A stretch of DNA of 64,000 nt, taken from Tipula vernalis. Taxonomy: Eukaryota > Arthropoda > Insecta > Diptera > Tipulidae. Both the position numbers and the translations under genes were made by a program. A model generated the notes under the pieces. It was not told the origin of the DNA, did not search any database, and saw nothing but the letters and a program-made list of their open reading frames with translations. Positions within the stretch are counted from its first letter, which is position 1. Each line of letters opens with the position of its first letter. The stretch covers positions 209,544,420 to 209,608,419 of the forward strand of contig OY282560.1 in the NCBI GenBank assembly GCA_958295665.1, in the 5' to 3' direction. Shown one piece after another: positions 48,961-61,029 of this stretch.

Positions 48961-50630
48961 ATACTAACATTATTGTGCTGTCACCCATTTTTTCTTATTT
49001 TCCTTTGATTGCGATTATTTCTCCTGGCAGATGTATAATAAATATTTCAATATAAGTAATCTCAAAAGCTATTGTCTGTAGCAGTTTCCGTGATTCATGC
49101 AGCTGCCGAGGTTTATCTGCTGTGAGACAGATCGAAAATCGGTAAAGAAATAATCTGTAATTTCCATCCTTTTTTTGCCATATTCCAGAACTTTATTTAA
49201 AAACTACAGCAGGATACACTAAATATTACCTATTTTAACCAGATTATGATGAAATTCAACATGTTCGGTGGAAATAAAACCAGCCAGTAAGGAAAGAGCT
49301 TATAGTCATTTTTTAACCGATTTTGATCAAATTCATTCAACGTGATTCGATTGAAATGGGATTCTGGAATACGGTTAATTATAATGGAACTTGGCTATTT
49401 CTTAACCGATTTTGATGAAACAAGACTTGTTGCATCAGAAATATTTAAAAAAACAAGAACATTTCCTTAATTTCGATTTTGTTCTGTCGTTTGAGAAATA
49501 AATTGGGCAACCTCAAATACCATTATCCGAATCAGTGTTTTTGAAATTTTAACACGCTTGTTCTACTGAAATTTGAAAAATATTGTTTTATATTGACAGC
49601 CAAGCTGTATAAGAAAAAATAAGAGTATGCAAATAATCGGGGCTTAGTGAAGTGCGGTTTCCGGTTTGTAATTAATTTCAAAATCCGAGGCTTCCGAAGT
49701 TAAAAATTTCAAAGTTGGTTCAGATAGTAGAAATACTCAAATTCTTCACTTCATTCATCACAAATGTATTTTTTAGGTCTTTTGGTTAAAATAGTAATGA
49801 TCAGAAAAGCAGCGGCTTGAGTTGTAAAACAGTTCATTTTAAAAATTGTAACGTTGGCTTCTCAAAATTAAGCCGAAATAGGTTCGAGGCCTATAGAGCT
49901 TTGATTAGTAAAATTACCAAGGTAGCCTCATAGTCACTAGGAACTGTTTCAATAAAACAAAAATACGCTGGGTTCTTGCTTGGACATGGTTTACCAAGTC
50001 TTTCTATTACTTTCCTCGCAGCAGTCAACCCTCTTAAACCTTATACTTAAATGATTTGAAGTAACACACTCGTCTCCGTGATCACTAAGTAGGACAACCA
50101 ACTGCATCACTATTCATGCAAGTTACATTCCTATACTGAATAATAACTCATTTAACCCTCCGTAATACCTTCCTAGGCAAGGGCATCGATAATGCTCATA
50201 GAAATATGATTTAATTTTCATCCATTACTATGTGAGATTGAGGATCTTTCAGACAGATTATCGAAAATATTTATTCTATTTGATAATGGGCATTTCTTGG
50301 ATATGTGGAACAACGTATCAATGTGTTTAATCGAATTAAGAAAGAGTTTGTTTTTTTATGTATTTTCTGTATGTAGGGAAACAGCAATTGTAATGTTAAA
50401 TAGCAGAAATTAGTATAAGGCTATTTCGTAAGTCAAGACTCAAAACCTCTAACTATACTGTTTTTCTACATAGTAGTAGTGGTTTCGTAAATATTTGTAA
50501 AACACTTTATTTTAAACAGGTCACTCTATAAGTTTTTCGAGGACTTGAGCATCGAAGGTTGTGGATGAAGACTTGCTGAAATCTATGTTGCACAAACACC
50601 TATCCAACAGTGCTAAAAAGCAATAACTGT
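48961..50630. other. Diverged satellite units, then spacer
   Basis: 49180-49440 keeps recognisable 107-bp-type phrases (GGAACTTGGCTATTTCTTAA at about 49385). The rest to 50630 has no feature that I can support. Confidence 0.45.
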
Positions 50631-50639
50631 ATCTAATCG

Positions 50640-53600
50640 ACCTAACCGATAAAATTTGAACTCGAATCGTCCCTCATCATCAGAAATTGGCAGAATTTCC
50701 GCTCTTATCTAAGGAGGTAACATTGGAAAGTCTACACCGTTCTATAAATGAACTATGCTCGCACTAGTAATTACCGATCTCACCATATAGCTCGGTCTCG
50801 TAATTCCTCATGCAATCGGTCGAGCTCTCCAAAGTTTGGCATGAGAGGTAGGAAATGCTGGGAACCATGTTCCTTTAAGCAATCTAATTCTCCTTCGCAT
50901 TGTAGCCGCTCTTCTGGAACATCATATAGCGCTTGCGACGGCAAGTTACAAGATGACTATGTTTAGATTTAGGCTTATATTGCAACTTTCGTCATGAGAT
51001 CAGTTACCAGACTGATTATGGGGTCTGCTTTTTTGATCTCTGCGATGGAACATCCTGAACAGCTTTATAAATGTCTTGCGTAAGGATTACGGTTTATCAA
51101 TAAAACTATCAGAATGTGAATTCGCCATACCATTACTTAATATCCTCAGCCCCAGATGGCATAACACTGTCTAGGGATCGAATTATGGCTATCTACAATA
51201 GAACTTTCCCCGCACCAACGGCTATTATGAAATCGAACATTTAGGTCCCGTCAGCTCGACTATTTTACGCCATAAAGTAGCAGACCAGTTGTCTCTGATG
51301 TTGATCTGATGAACATTAGGCCCATGCTCAAGGAGAAATCGTTTCTTTCGGAGTCGGATGACGAGTAGAGAGTTGCTTTCCCGACTATTTTTTAAATCCC
51401 GGGAGCCGGGAGCGATAACCACAGATTTCCCGAGATCCCGGGAAATTAACTAAAAATGCTGGAAATCAATAAAATATACTCGTATATGGAAACATCATTT
51501 TTTAAATAAATTTTTACCTTCTTTCGAAAATTGAAATTCGTTTTTTTATGATTCTGTATTGTTTATAATTACCAACGATGTTAAACCATTCTTTAATTTG
51601 TTTTCTGATTCGACAATGTTCTGTCAATAGAGGTGAAGATGGTTTTTCACAGAATGGCACCAAAAACCCAACAGTTTCCTTTAGATGTAGCCACTTAAAT
51701 TAGTTTCACTTTATTATAGTTTTACTTAGCTAGAGTAATCTGAAGTTCTGATCTTTGGAAGGCAGTGCAAATTGGCGCCAAATATATTGAAAATTTGAAA
51801 TTTCAGTAAACTTTTCTCATTGCCAATACCATAGCGAGGCAATTTTTATTAAACGCAAAGGAAACTCGCGTCCTTCACTGCATGGTTTGAAAACTTTCAG
51901 AAGATATATCCACTGCAATCAAACGAAGGCTGAGCATACTATGAAGAACGTTTTAACCTCATTATCTGGTAAAGTCACATTTCTATAGATACAGTGACTC
52001 CGCCAATAAGGAAACAAGGAACCGTTTCCAGTCAGACTCTCAGGAAGCTTTGCAGGAAGACACAATCAACAACCTCTTCTCGGTTGAAGGCAATGAATGG
52101 CCGAGTACATTGATTTTGATACTGTATGAAAATTCGCTAAATTCATTTAAAAAAAAAGCTTTCGGCATCAAACGATAAAGGTTTTAGCTTTGGAGCCTTA
52201 AATTTCAATAAGTTACTAAGTCACTTTGTCGACTGCAAAAGCTATCAATTTATTACACGGGCACTCAATCAGCTCCAAAAGAAATTGTTTCACTTTTTTT
52301 CCCATAAAAACACTCAACAGCAAATATGGTTCTAACTACTTGACTCTTCCATTAGAAGCGACTTTGTTTCAATGCATACAATCACTTAGCGAATGTAGCA
52401 AATACGCCAACCCCACTTACAACGCCTCAACATCCGTTTGACTGCATCAATTTCTCTTTTCAAATCTTACATGTTTTTTTACAATACGGCAATTACGGCA
52501 ATTAAGTCTATATCCTCTAAGGATGTATTTGGAAATTCTGTGAGTTCTATTTAAAAAAAAAAAAACTTCTCCATAAGCATCGAATTTTGGATTAAACAAC
52601 TTTCATATTGCACCTTTGATAGGAATAAGGAAGGATGTATTTTTTAATAGTAGGTACATAGCTTTTTATTTGACAAATATGAATTTTCCGATAAAGTTAT
52701 CATAAATATTTTAAAAGGTATAAAAAAATCATTCAAATAGAATACAACAATTTTGAAATATTTGACTGAAAAAATTGAATAAATTTGTCCCGGGAATTAA
52801 CGAAAACAACCCACTAATGACGAGCACAAAACTCTCTTCCAGTCGTCATAAAACTCTATCAGTTCAATGCGAAAGCTCGAACATATAAGAGGTCTTAACT
52901 CGGGCCTATCGATTTAGTGTAAATCTTGGTCTTTACATCCGCGAACTCCAGCAACGTGTAAGATTATAACGTCGGAATACTTCTTGCTTGCCAGACACCA
53001 AAAATTTGTCGTTATACATGTTCGGAGTATGCTCACTTTGCCATTCCTCTGGCGGATTTAAATACATCCACTTGAATCTAGTGAAACCATCACCACCGTT
53101 CGGTGGTTACAACTGTTTCCTGACGATAGATGACCGATTCATGCATGCTGGCCAGAAGCAATTCCTTTAACACATCAGAATTAGTATTCTAGTATGTACA
53201 CGTCCATAAGACATTACGTCTCAAGATTTGATCAATTCAAATGTTGAACAATGAAACTGTTAGGCTGATAATGACGTCCACAGGCCAATGGGGTCGTGGA
53301 ACGATTCCACTGCCATTTAAAAGCCACAAAGATCGAGAATATTAAATTCGCATTAGAGGCGCAGTCCCATTCATCCTCCTTGACATTAGTGCACTCTAGC
53401 CGATGTTTTGATAGGTAACGTCACACCTAAGGATTCCACTCAGCCTTCATAACCAAGTTTTTATTTCCAAAGATTGACAGACTGTGATCAAATTTTCATC
53501 CGTCTGTATAAAGTCAATATTGGTTTGTCGATCTACATCGACAGACTACCTTACTACCTGCCAACCTTACGGTTAACTAAAACCATAAATATCCAAGATA

Positions 53601-53830
53601 CCATTCAAACCCAATTCGCTATCTATCGCTATCCAACTTGATCATTATCAATTACGACTCACTTTTACGACCAAATTATGAGAGACCTTTCAACAATAAA
53701 AAACTGAAAAAAAGTAGAAAATTGCTTCTGGTCAATCATTTGGTCCAGAATTCTGGTAAAAAAGACAAAATATCATCAAAATATCAAGTACCCCAATTAT
53801 TTTCAACAGGTCAAAAATAAAAGTTTCAAT
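50640..53830 (+). pseudogene. Gypsy retrotransposon: gag end, RT and integrase remnants
   Basis: Plus-strand pieces in the correct order. At 50700-50900: EVTLESLHRSINELCSH then KFGMRGRKCWEPCSFKQSN, the Cys-containing end of an insect Gypsy gag. At 51065-51230: RKDYGLSIKLSECEFAI and APDGITLSRDRIMAIYN, RTFPAPTAIMK, the RT thumb region, with protease and the RT front deleted. At 52980-53170: LNLVKPSPPFGGYNCFLTID then DRFMHA, the start of the integrase catalytic core. At 53275-53400: GQWGRGTIPLPF and shifted residues matching PQANGVVERFHRHLKA. The C-terminal tail near 53640-53800 is basic. AT-rich sequence separates RT from integrase. No flanking LTRs found. Confidence 0.72.
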
Positions 53831-54018
53831 TTAGGAAATTTTATAAGCATTTTATCATTTTTTGAAAAATTTGAGGATTTAAAAATGTTCATAAAAGTTA
53901 CTTTATTAATTTTTTGTTGAATGTTAATTAATTCATGTAATTTTTAATATGCTACCTATGCTACCTATATGGTGAACTACAGAACTAGAGCTGTGTGAAT
54001 GTCGTGAAGAGGAAAAAA

Positions 54019-54198
54019 ATTGTAAGAGAAATTACCTGTATTAGTATGATTCGCTAGTACCATAACGCACAGTACATTCTGTATATATAGAATGTAAATT
54101 GTGGTATAATCAGTCCAGTTGCCGCGGCCTGATGAGAAGATTGATTTTTCATAATCATAAGCTCATCAGTTCGAAACTGGATTTAATTCTCTTACAAT
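54019..54198. mobile_element. 180-bp inverted-repeat element (MITE-like)
   Basis: ATTGTAAGAGAAATT at 54019-54033 and AATTCTCTTACAAT at 54185-54198 are inverted, differing by one base. Inside are two smaller palindromic parts: ACATTCTGTATATATAGAATGT (54073-54094) and CTGATGAG...CTCATCAG (54129-54136 and 54162-54169). The hammerhead-like motif described separately occupies the right half. Confidence 0.6.
54109..54187 (+). ncRNA. Hammerhead-ribozyme-like motif (type III topology)
   Basis: The conserved core words are present in order: CTGATGA at 54129-54135 and GAAA at 54173-54176, with a GTT cleavage-type triplet at 54118-54120. Stem III pairs 54112-54119 with 54176-54183 (8 bp, one G-U, including the required U-A and G-C next to the core). 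Stem II starts with the expected G136-C172 and pairs GAA with TTC, then after a 3/1 internal loop TGAT with ATCA. Stem I is only GCC-GC-GGC (54121-54128), very tight. An 8-bp alternative hairpin would block the core. Activity is not established. Confidence 0.35.
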
Positions 54199-57100
54199 CT
54201 TCGGAACGTATTAAAATCACATAAATTAAAAAAGTTCATTAAATATTTTTATAAAATGCTTCCACAGTTTTATAGAATGCAACAAGCACATATGTCCCAC
54301 CATGCCAAAATTATTCACTTGCGCCGTACGATCATTTTTAATTTTCGAGAAAAATCTATTCGAAAAATTGGAAAAAATATTATTTGATTACAAAAATATT
54401 GCTGTTATATTATAAATACATATGTACATATACAGAAAAGACAAGAAAATAATTTGATTAGCGCCAAATTGTATTCCATTGAAACGCTAATGGGCAAAAA
54501 TATAATTTGTAAAATTAGTTTTACCTTGAAATTCACCATGCAACAGTTGGCCCGCAATAACTAAACTCATTATTCGGTTTGATAGTCCGCTTTTAGAAAA
54601 ATGTTAAGCAACCCTGAATAGAATAGAATTTCGTCAAAAGGTTCCACATCATTTAATTTGTGGCTCGTGCTGCACACCATTTGGGGGTTATCGCATAAAA
54701 TTATAAAACAACAATTGACATACATGGGTTATATGTATTTCAAATCAATACGCATAAAATGCAATAAAAAGACTATCAACAAAGATATAAAAATTTATCA
54801 CTGATACGATCATGATCAGTTATTTATTATAGTTTGTTTGTTGTATAGAGATCGCGCTTGTTTTTGTTGTTGTTCTGTTGCAATTTAGTATTTCAATTTT
54901 TTTTTTTTTTTTTTTTTTTTTGTATCGAGAAAACATAAATTTTATTTTTGTATTCGATCGTGCTTTCGATCTTGATAATTATGTTGATCATAATGATGCG
55001 AGTTCGATGTAAGAGATCATATTTTTGTCATATCTACTTTATAATGTATGTATATACATACTATATATACCTTTGTGGATCGGTTTGGTAATAAAAAATA
55101 AAAAACACAATTCATTCATTAAATTAAAAAAAAAAAACATAAAAATTCAATTCTGCGCGCGGTTCTTATACATATGCTATAGTTGGCAGGGTATAGTCGT
55201 GATCTCTGTAAGTTAATAACAGTGATCGTGTTTTATTATTTGTTAACTGTCAAACGGGGCAAGTGTCGATATTTATGATTAAAAAGATATCATTTCAATG
55301 ATATAATATTTTGTTTTATAAATACATATTCATAAAGGAGTATAAGTTCCTTGGTTTGCGGAATTTCTATTGAATTTGACATTTTGTGCGTCTGAATTAC
55401 AAATTCTTCTCACGTTTTTCATTTATTCTATTGATTATTTATCAATCATCATATTGTGACAAAACGGCAAATAAAACGTCTTGTACGACAGACAAAGAAA
55501 GAGGGTCGGCCAGACAGACATACCATATGAATCTAGTATTTCTTGTTATTATTATATTGAAGATGATATATCGTGTCTTGATTTTAATGGATTAATTATT
55601 CGAAAATTAATGATTTAATTTTTTTATGTTATTTTGTCGTTTATATAGTACTTTCCAAAATTATCTCTTCTCTCTCGCTTTATATATGTACCAATAAAAA
55701 AAAACTAGTTTTTCAATTTTCTAAACGAGTAGAAAATGTAAACAATTTTTTATTTTTTTTTATTATTATAAAAATAGAAATGTACTTATGTAGGTGAACC
55801 GCGATTAGCAAGTAATCATGATTATGATAATTAATTTCTATTTACAAATAATATAATGTGATGGATTTGTCGGGGAAATTTGATTAGAAAAATATTCACA
55901 CAGAGATTAGAATATGAAAAAAAATCCACTTTGTGTTTTTTGTATCATATCAGAAGGAAATTGAAACAGGTTTACAGTATAGTTGTAGATTGCAGTAGAT
56001 ATTTTTTTCCCGCAGTAGCTCTTTACGTACAACACAACAGAGCACATAGAAGAAACATGATTAATTGCAATAAAAGTAATTTTGACAAGTGATTTTATAT
56101 GATTAAGAAATATTACAAGAAAAATATTTGCACAAAACTAGAACAAGTCATAAATAGTTCAAGTACTAGTGTATAAATATGAGTGTTGTAAACGTAAAAA
56201 TTGAAAGCTAGATTTGGATTATTTACCACGGTCAAGTATTTTTATGTTATTTTCAGTTTCCCGACATTAAAATCTTCAATTAAATCATAAAAATCTTTTG
56301 CCATTTAACGTATTTTATTGTTATCATTATTTACAAGACCCAAGATGGTTAAAATTTGATATAACAGAACGTTTGCAAAATACAAAACTGTAGCAAATTT
56401 TGCTAATTTCTAGTTCAGCTGTATTTTGTTATTATATTCGAAATCCCTGCTTTTCAATTCAAGCACATTTCAATTTGAGCAAAATTGTCAGATAATTTAA
56501 TTCATTTACGAAACATCAAAATTGGCATTCAAATAGTTTATGTAGCTTTAAAATTAGATAACTATTTATCAGAAACTTAATTAAGGAAAAATTTAATAAA
56601 ACTGTACATTTTAATTTTTCCAACAACGAGTTCCAAAGATGAAATTTAATTTTGTTTAAAACTTTTTTCGTATTTTCGACGCTTACATTCATTTTTTATT
56701 TGTAAATTCTATTTTTTTTTAATTACCGATTCTGAGCTTTTAGCCTATTGAATTGAATAATAGATTAAACATAATAATCATAAGCGGCTTTCATTGACAT
56801 AAAGCTTAGACTCTAATATTCTATGGTACAGTTTCAAACTAGAAACTTTGGTTATCCAATTTCCTATGTCGTTAATACTGATTACAGGGTAAGGGAACCG
56901 GACCTGCTACCTTGAGTGGGCGCTTCAAGCTTGATGAATTTCATGAACTTTATTAATTTTTTCTGTTCCAAGAAACGTACACCAGGAGGTAAACCGCGGG
57001 TCCAGACTCTTCCGGTTTAGGGATTATTCAAAAATTAAGTGAAGCTCTACAGTCAGAAAAAAATACTTTATATTTAATAGGAAATCTGATTTTTTTAATA

Positions 57101-57510
57101 ATTTTATACTATTAATATTGGTCAACGTAATTTGTCCTTTTATTATTATAAATTTAAAACTTTAATATTAAAGGTAAACAATTACTATTGTATCAAACAC
57201 TACAACATTTTGTTTTAATAACGCATCACATTAATCAACAATAAGATTTGATGGTCGTGTCATATGCGCGTTTGTGTTTATCTTAATATGTTTTTAGACG
57301 AAAAGCATTAATACCATTATTCAATAAATGTATATGAATTGGAGGTCCCAGAAATTCAATTACATTTTGAAACGAAAAATTTTCGATTTGTTTCTGACTA
57401 TATACGACTGAAGGTGATGGTTAAAGTAAGAAATCTTCCAGTAACGCATATAAAAAAAATACGGCATTGAATTATGTAAAATTATTTCCTCAATTTCATA
57501 AAGTTCTTTA
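54199..57510. other. Repeat-poor non-coding stretch in the Dll intron
   Basis: Contains a poly-T tract (54898-54921) and AT-rich sequence with GATCGCGCTTG and GATCGTG-type words near 54850-55000. No transposon protein motif from 54.2 to 57.5 kb. Like 37.9-40.1 kb it is a possible home of Dll regulatory DNA, without proof. Open frames here (for example 55386-55595 and 55880-56092) have no known domain. Confidence 0.4.
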
Positions 57511-57539
57511 CCAGTTTGGATAGTGCTTTTTAAAAATTT

Positions 57540-58115
57540 TGCCTTTAAACGTAATTTTTATTTTTGCACACGAAATGTTGGTAAAATCCAATATATTTTG
57601 CATAAAGTTTTTGTGATTTTAGTAAAAATTACAAATAAAAACATCTTTCTCTTCAAAGATTGGTTCTTTTTCGAAAAAACTTGTCTTCGTCTTCTAGAGA
57701 GAAGATGGGCAAACTTGAGACCGGCTTTCATTGCAAGAGTATACGAAATGTTAACTATTGATTTGGTTACTTTAGCTGAGTTTTTATAAATTTTGTGCAC
57801 GGCTTCAAATCTCATACACCATAAATATTTTAACGGGCCACATTTGCGAATTGCTGTTGGATAGTGTACCAAGAAATAGTATTTTGGTTTTAATAGTTCG
57901 GTTAATACTTTGTGCTTGAAACTCTGACATAAATACTAAATCGATAATCTTGACTAGTACGAAATAGAGTTCCCAGATTATATCGTTTTTAGGTATCAAA
58001 TAGTTAATAAAGCATATGGTGTCGCGTGTCGTCATTTTTAAAGTGTTTGGTTTTAATATAGCTATTGTCAAAGGTGGCGAAATATTACCTATTTCTGACT
58101 CGCTGTAATCAATCA
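57540..58115 (-). pseudogene. Second copy of LKPKxHxLxHYP transposon-like family
   Basis: Two overlapping minus-strand frames join one family. Frame 58116-57805 is Ile/Lys-rich and includes CFINYLIPKNDIIWELYFVL. Frame 57872-57558 reads MVHYPTAIRKCGPLKYLWCM, RFEAVHKIYK and NISYTLAMKAGLKFAHLLSR. The HYP..I...GPL..LW.MRFEA.HK..K block and TLA.K..LKFA match the ORF at 6896-7429 (there HYVNIIRESGPLRRMRCLKF). A frameshift near 57860 separates the parts. The family is multi-copy and uncharacterised. This copy keeps the conserved RFEA that the 6.9-kb copy has lost. Confidence 0.62.
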
Positions 58116-59505
58116 TCTGTTTTCTATAGTTTAAGTTATCCAGTGTAAAATATTTAGATTTTTCTATAAAATGAAGTAAAAGTTATTTTCAATTATTTTC
58201 TCACTGTTAATGATTAAATCTGTTTCATAATTTTCTTTAGTGCGCAATGTCTCTTTGAATTCAATTAAATCTTTCTGGGTTTCAGATTTACTTCTTCTAC
58301 CGGCTCTGCAAAAATAACTAGAAGTAAAACTGTTAGAATAGCCTGTAAATGTATTTTACTCTAAGTTGTCACCAATAATAAAAGATAAATAAACAAAATA
58401 TGCAAACTTTGAGAATCAACCTCAAACACAATAACTTTCGTCTTTAATTTTTTTATCATTTCTATAAAAAGCTTTAAAGTCACGACTTAAGTTATTACGA
58501 CGGAACTTTCACCGAATGGGAAAACCTTCTATCAAATCGGAGTGAATCAAAGAAGGCCGCTGAAGAGCTGTATTTACTCGAAGAATCTAATGAACTAAGA
58601 TCCCAACTAAGGCTCTCACCTCTTTCATTCCCTACTTACAGACTGAATTATCATAATTTATTGTCATCGACATTATTCTCCAATCTACCAGTTAATCTGC
58701 GCTGTCTGGAGAATGACGCTCGCTGTTGATGGGTTGTTGATGAGTTGGTTCAGGAGCAAGTGTGTGTCCTGTGTAGTTAAAAATTTCAAGTACTTTTCAT
58801 GAATATCTTATCGATTTATCCGGTGTAAAACCGACTATGGTAGAAGGATGTAGTCCTGTTTAGCTTTTGTACTGTCGATGGTGTAAAGACAATAAAAGTT
58901 GAGCCGAGTTTTGTGTTAGGAGTTTGGCGTTGCATGGCGGGTGGGGTAGTTTGATGTAATATTGCTGGTTTGTTTAGACCAAGGCAGGGTTGACAAGATG
59001 TTTCGTTCTGTCAGTGCTGACAGGTTGTGGCCATCATTGACCATTTATATTGCAATTCTTTTAAGTTATCTAGATTTAAGCTAAATTAGGCGGTTTGGAT
59101 CGGGAAGCAGTAGAAGTCGCAGATGTCTGAATCGCCGAGGCGCAGAAGTGGCCGGACATTTTTGGTGGTGGAGCAGTACGGGGTTGCTGATATCAAATTC
59201 ATTTGTTGTTAGAAATATTAATCTTAAATTTTTTTCAGGGATATAAATGTAAATTAAAATATAAATTGTGTTTGAGTATAGATTATTAAACAGAATTTAG
59301 TAAAAACTGGGTCTGTGTCCAAAAGCAAAAACCACATAAATGCACTTAGCGATTTAACTATTTTTATTATTTTTGGCTTATGTAATACAATTTAGGTCTC
59401 CATTACACTGGCCAATTTTTAAGCCACTTATAAGTCATACATTTTGAAAGAAACACTAATCCAGTTTTTTAGAAACCGATTTAAATCGGTATTTGGCGGA
59501 AACTT
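58116..59505. other. Spacer, no feature confirmed
   Basis: 58500-58730 has a plus frame reading EWENLLSNRSESKKAAEELY that looks helical but is unrecognised. 58780-59190 is less AT-rich (for example GGCGGGTGGGGTAG) without coding signs. Possibly old retroelement sequence. Confidence 0.3.
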
Positions 59506-59509
59506 AAAC

Positions 59510-60225
59510 AGCAATTAAACTTGCAGTAAGAAATTGCGTTGTCTTTGCTAACTTATTTACTATACCATATTTATTAATAACAGGTTTGCTAACTATCAGC
59601 TACTTAGGTGTCTGGAACCGGCTTGTTTCTTTGTGACTAATTTAATATATTTTGTTTAATTTTATTGATTTATTTCATTTATTTATTTAAATGTATGGGC
59701 TGTACGTTAAAAAACTTTAATGGAATTTTTTTGGTATCAAGGTAGGATGCGGCATTATTTTGCATTTTACGTTTTACTCCTTGGTGTGAGCCTGGAAATG
59801 GATAGATGGCGAGAGCCGTGACAGCAAAATAAATTATGAAAATTGATATTTATTTATTTTTATATATATTTTATTGGATGTGAGGATTCGGAAGATTAAT
59901 ATTAATTTAATTGTAGTACATAAAGATTAATTTATAATTTATTTCAGAGAAATGAATGAGGGTTTCATAGTTTAAATAATGATTTAGTTTAACTTTAATG
60001 TAGCAGATAGCGATAATTAATTAATTGAGATTTGGATTTTCAAAAGTACCGGAACAACCTTGCTCAGCTTCCAGAAACATCGAGCATCCAGCGATCACGT
60101 AGTTTAGAAATTGTATTGTCTTGTGCTAACTATTTTATCGTATATATTACTAACAAAAACATACTAACTATCGACTAATTAGGTGTTTGGAACCGGGTTG
60201 ATTCTTTGTTACTAACATACCTTTC
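59510..60225. repeat. Pair of about 125-bp direct repeats
   Basis: 59510-59640 and 60097-60222 share AAATTGNNTTGTCTT, GCTAACTNATTT, TACTAAC-type words, CTAACTATC, TTAGGTGTNTGGAACCGG and TTCTTTGTNACTAA in the same order, about 585 bp apart. Similarity is partial. They may be short LTRs or two copies of a small element. The second copy lies just upstream of the DDE-like gene at 60.4 kb, and the first 70 codons of the long frame there are repeat-derived. Confidence 0.55.
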
Positions 60226-60414
60226 CTTTCCTTCGGTTTTGTTATATGTGAAAAGGGTGTACGGTGGACCCGGCGTCTTTCCGGGAACCTTGCTTAGTCT
60301 TGATCGTACACTCAAATCAATCAATCAATCAATTTGTAATTTACATAAATGTAGATGGGAAATTGCAGCACTACAGCTTCATTGTTATATCGCATTGTCT
60401 TCATTGTTATATCG

Positions 60415-60960
60415 CGTTGTCGCATTTCATCAAGCCACTATGACAGTTCATCTATTCATCGAAAAAATGGTCCAGTTCTTGAAAACTAAAATGACGAGTT
60501 TAATCAAAATTTATTATATTACTGATGGTGCTCCAACACATTATAAAAAAAAAACTAATTTTATGAATATAAGTAAACACAAAGAGGATTTCGGAGTCGA
60601 TTGTGAATGGCATTTTCATGCCACAACACATGGAAAGGGACCATGTAATGGAGTAGGAGGTACTATCAAGAGAATGGCATCCAGAGCCAGTCTCACTGAT
60701 GAATATGATGGTATCATAACGAATGCAGCAGAATTATTAAACTGGGCTAAAATTTTAAAAACTGATATGGTTTTTGAGTTTCGTTCTGAATTTCTGATAT
60801 TGAATATAACTCAAACAAAATCCGACTTGCCATAGTTGGATCGAAAAATCGAAAACTATAAAAGGAACTCGCGATTTCCATGCCGTTATTCCTTGCGGAG
60901 AAGGTTACTTAAATTTTAAGAAATACTCTAATAGTGAAGATTATGATTTAAAATGTAATT
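60415..60960 (+). pseudogene. DDE-like transposon gene, HGKGxCxGVGG family
   Basis: The informative part of a frame (60206-60835) starts near residue 70: TVHLFIEKMVQFLKTKM, IYYITDGAPTHYKKKTNFMN, DFGVDCEWHFHATTHGKGPC and NGVGGTIKRMASRASL. This matches a broad uncharacterised animal family with DGxxxQYKNxxNFxNL and W.F.ATSHGKGxCDGVGG. The D in TDG and the D in CDGVGG look like RNase-H-like catalytic acids (my inference). Here CDG has become CNG, so one acid is lost. A frameshift at about 60835 leads to KTIKGTRDFHAVIPCGEGYL, the family's C-terminal GTR block. The first 70 residues are not part of the family. Confidence 0.62.
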
Positions 60961-61029
60961 ATTTAAATTAGTCGGTTATTAACCAAGTCGGTTTCTTAGT
61001 TTATTCCAAATTAAACCGTAGGTTGAGAA

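Noticed and set aside
50748..50966. Arg/Ser-rich protein gene
   Set aside because: The Ser/Arg stretch and following Cys pattern match the end of a Gypsy gag, and the frame is part of the larger pseudogene.
54129..54169. Simple hairpin CTGATGAG/CTCATCAG as the sole explanation of the ribozyme-like motif
   Set aside because: It explains half of the core but not the GAAA position nor the 8-bp stem III, so both readings were kept open rather than dismissing the motif.
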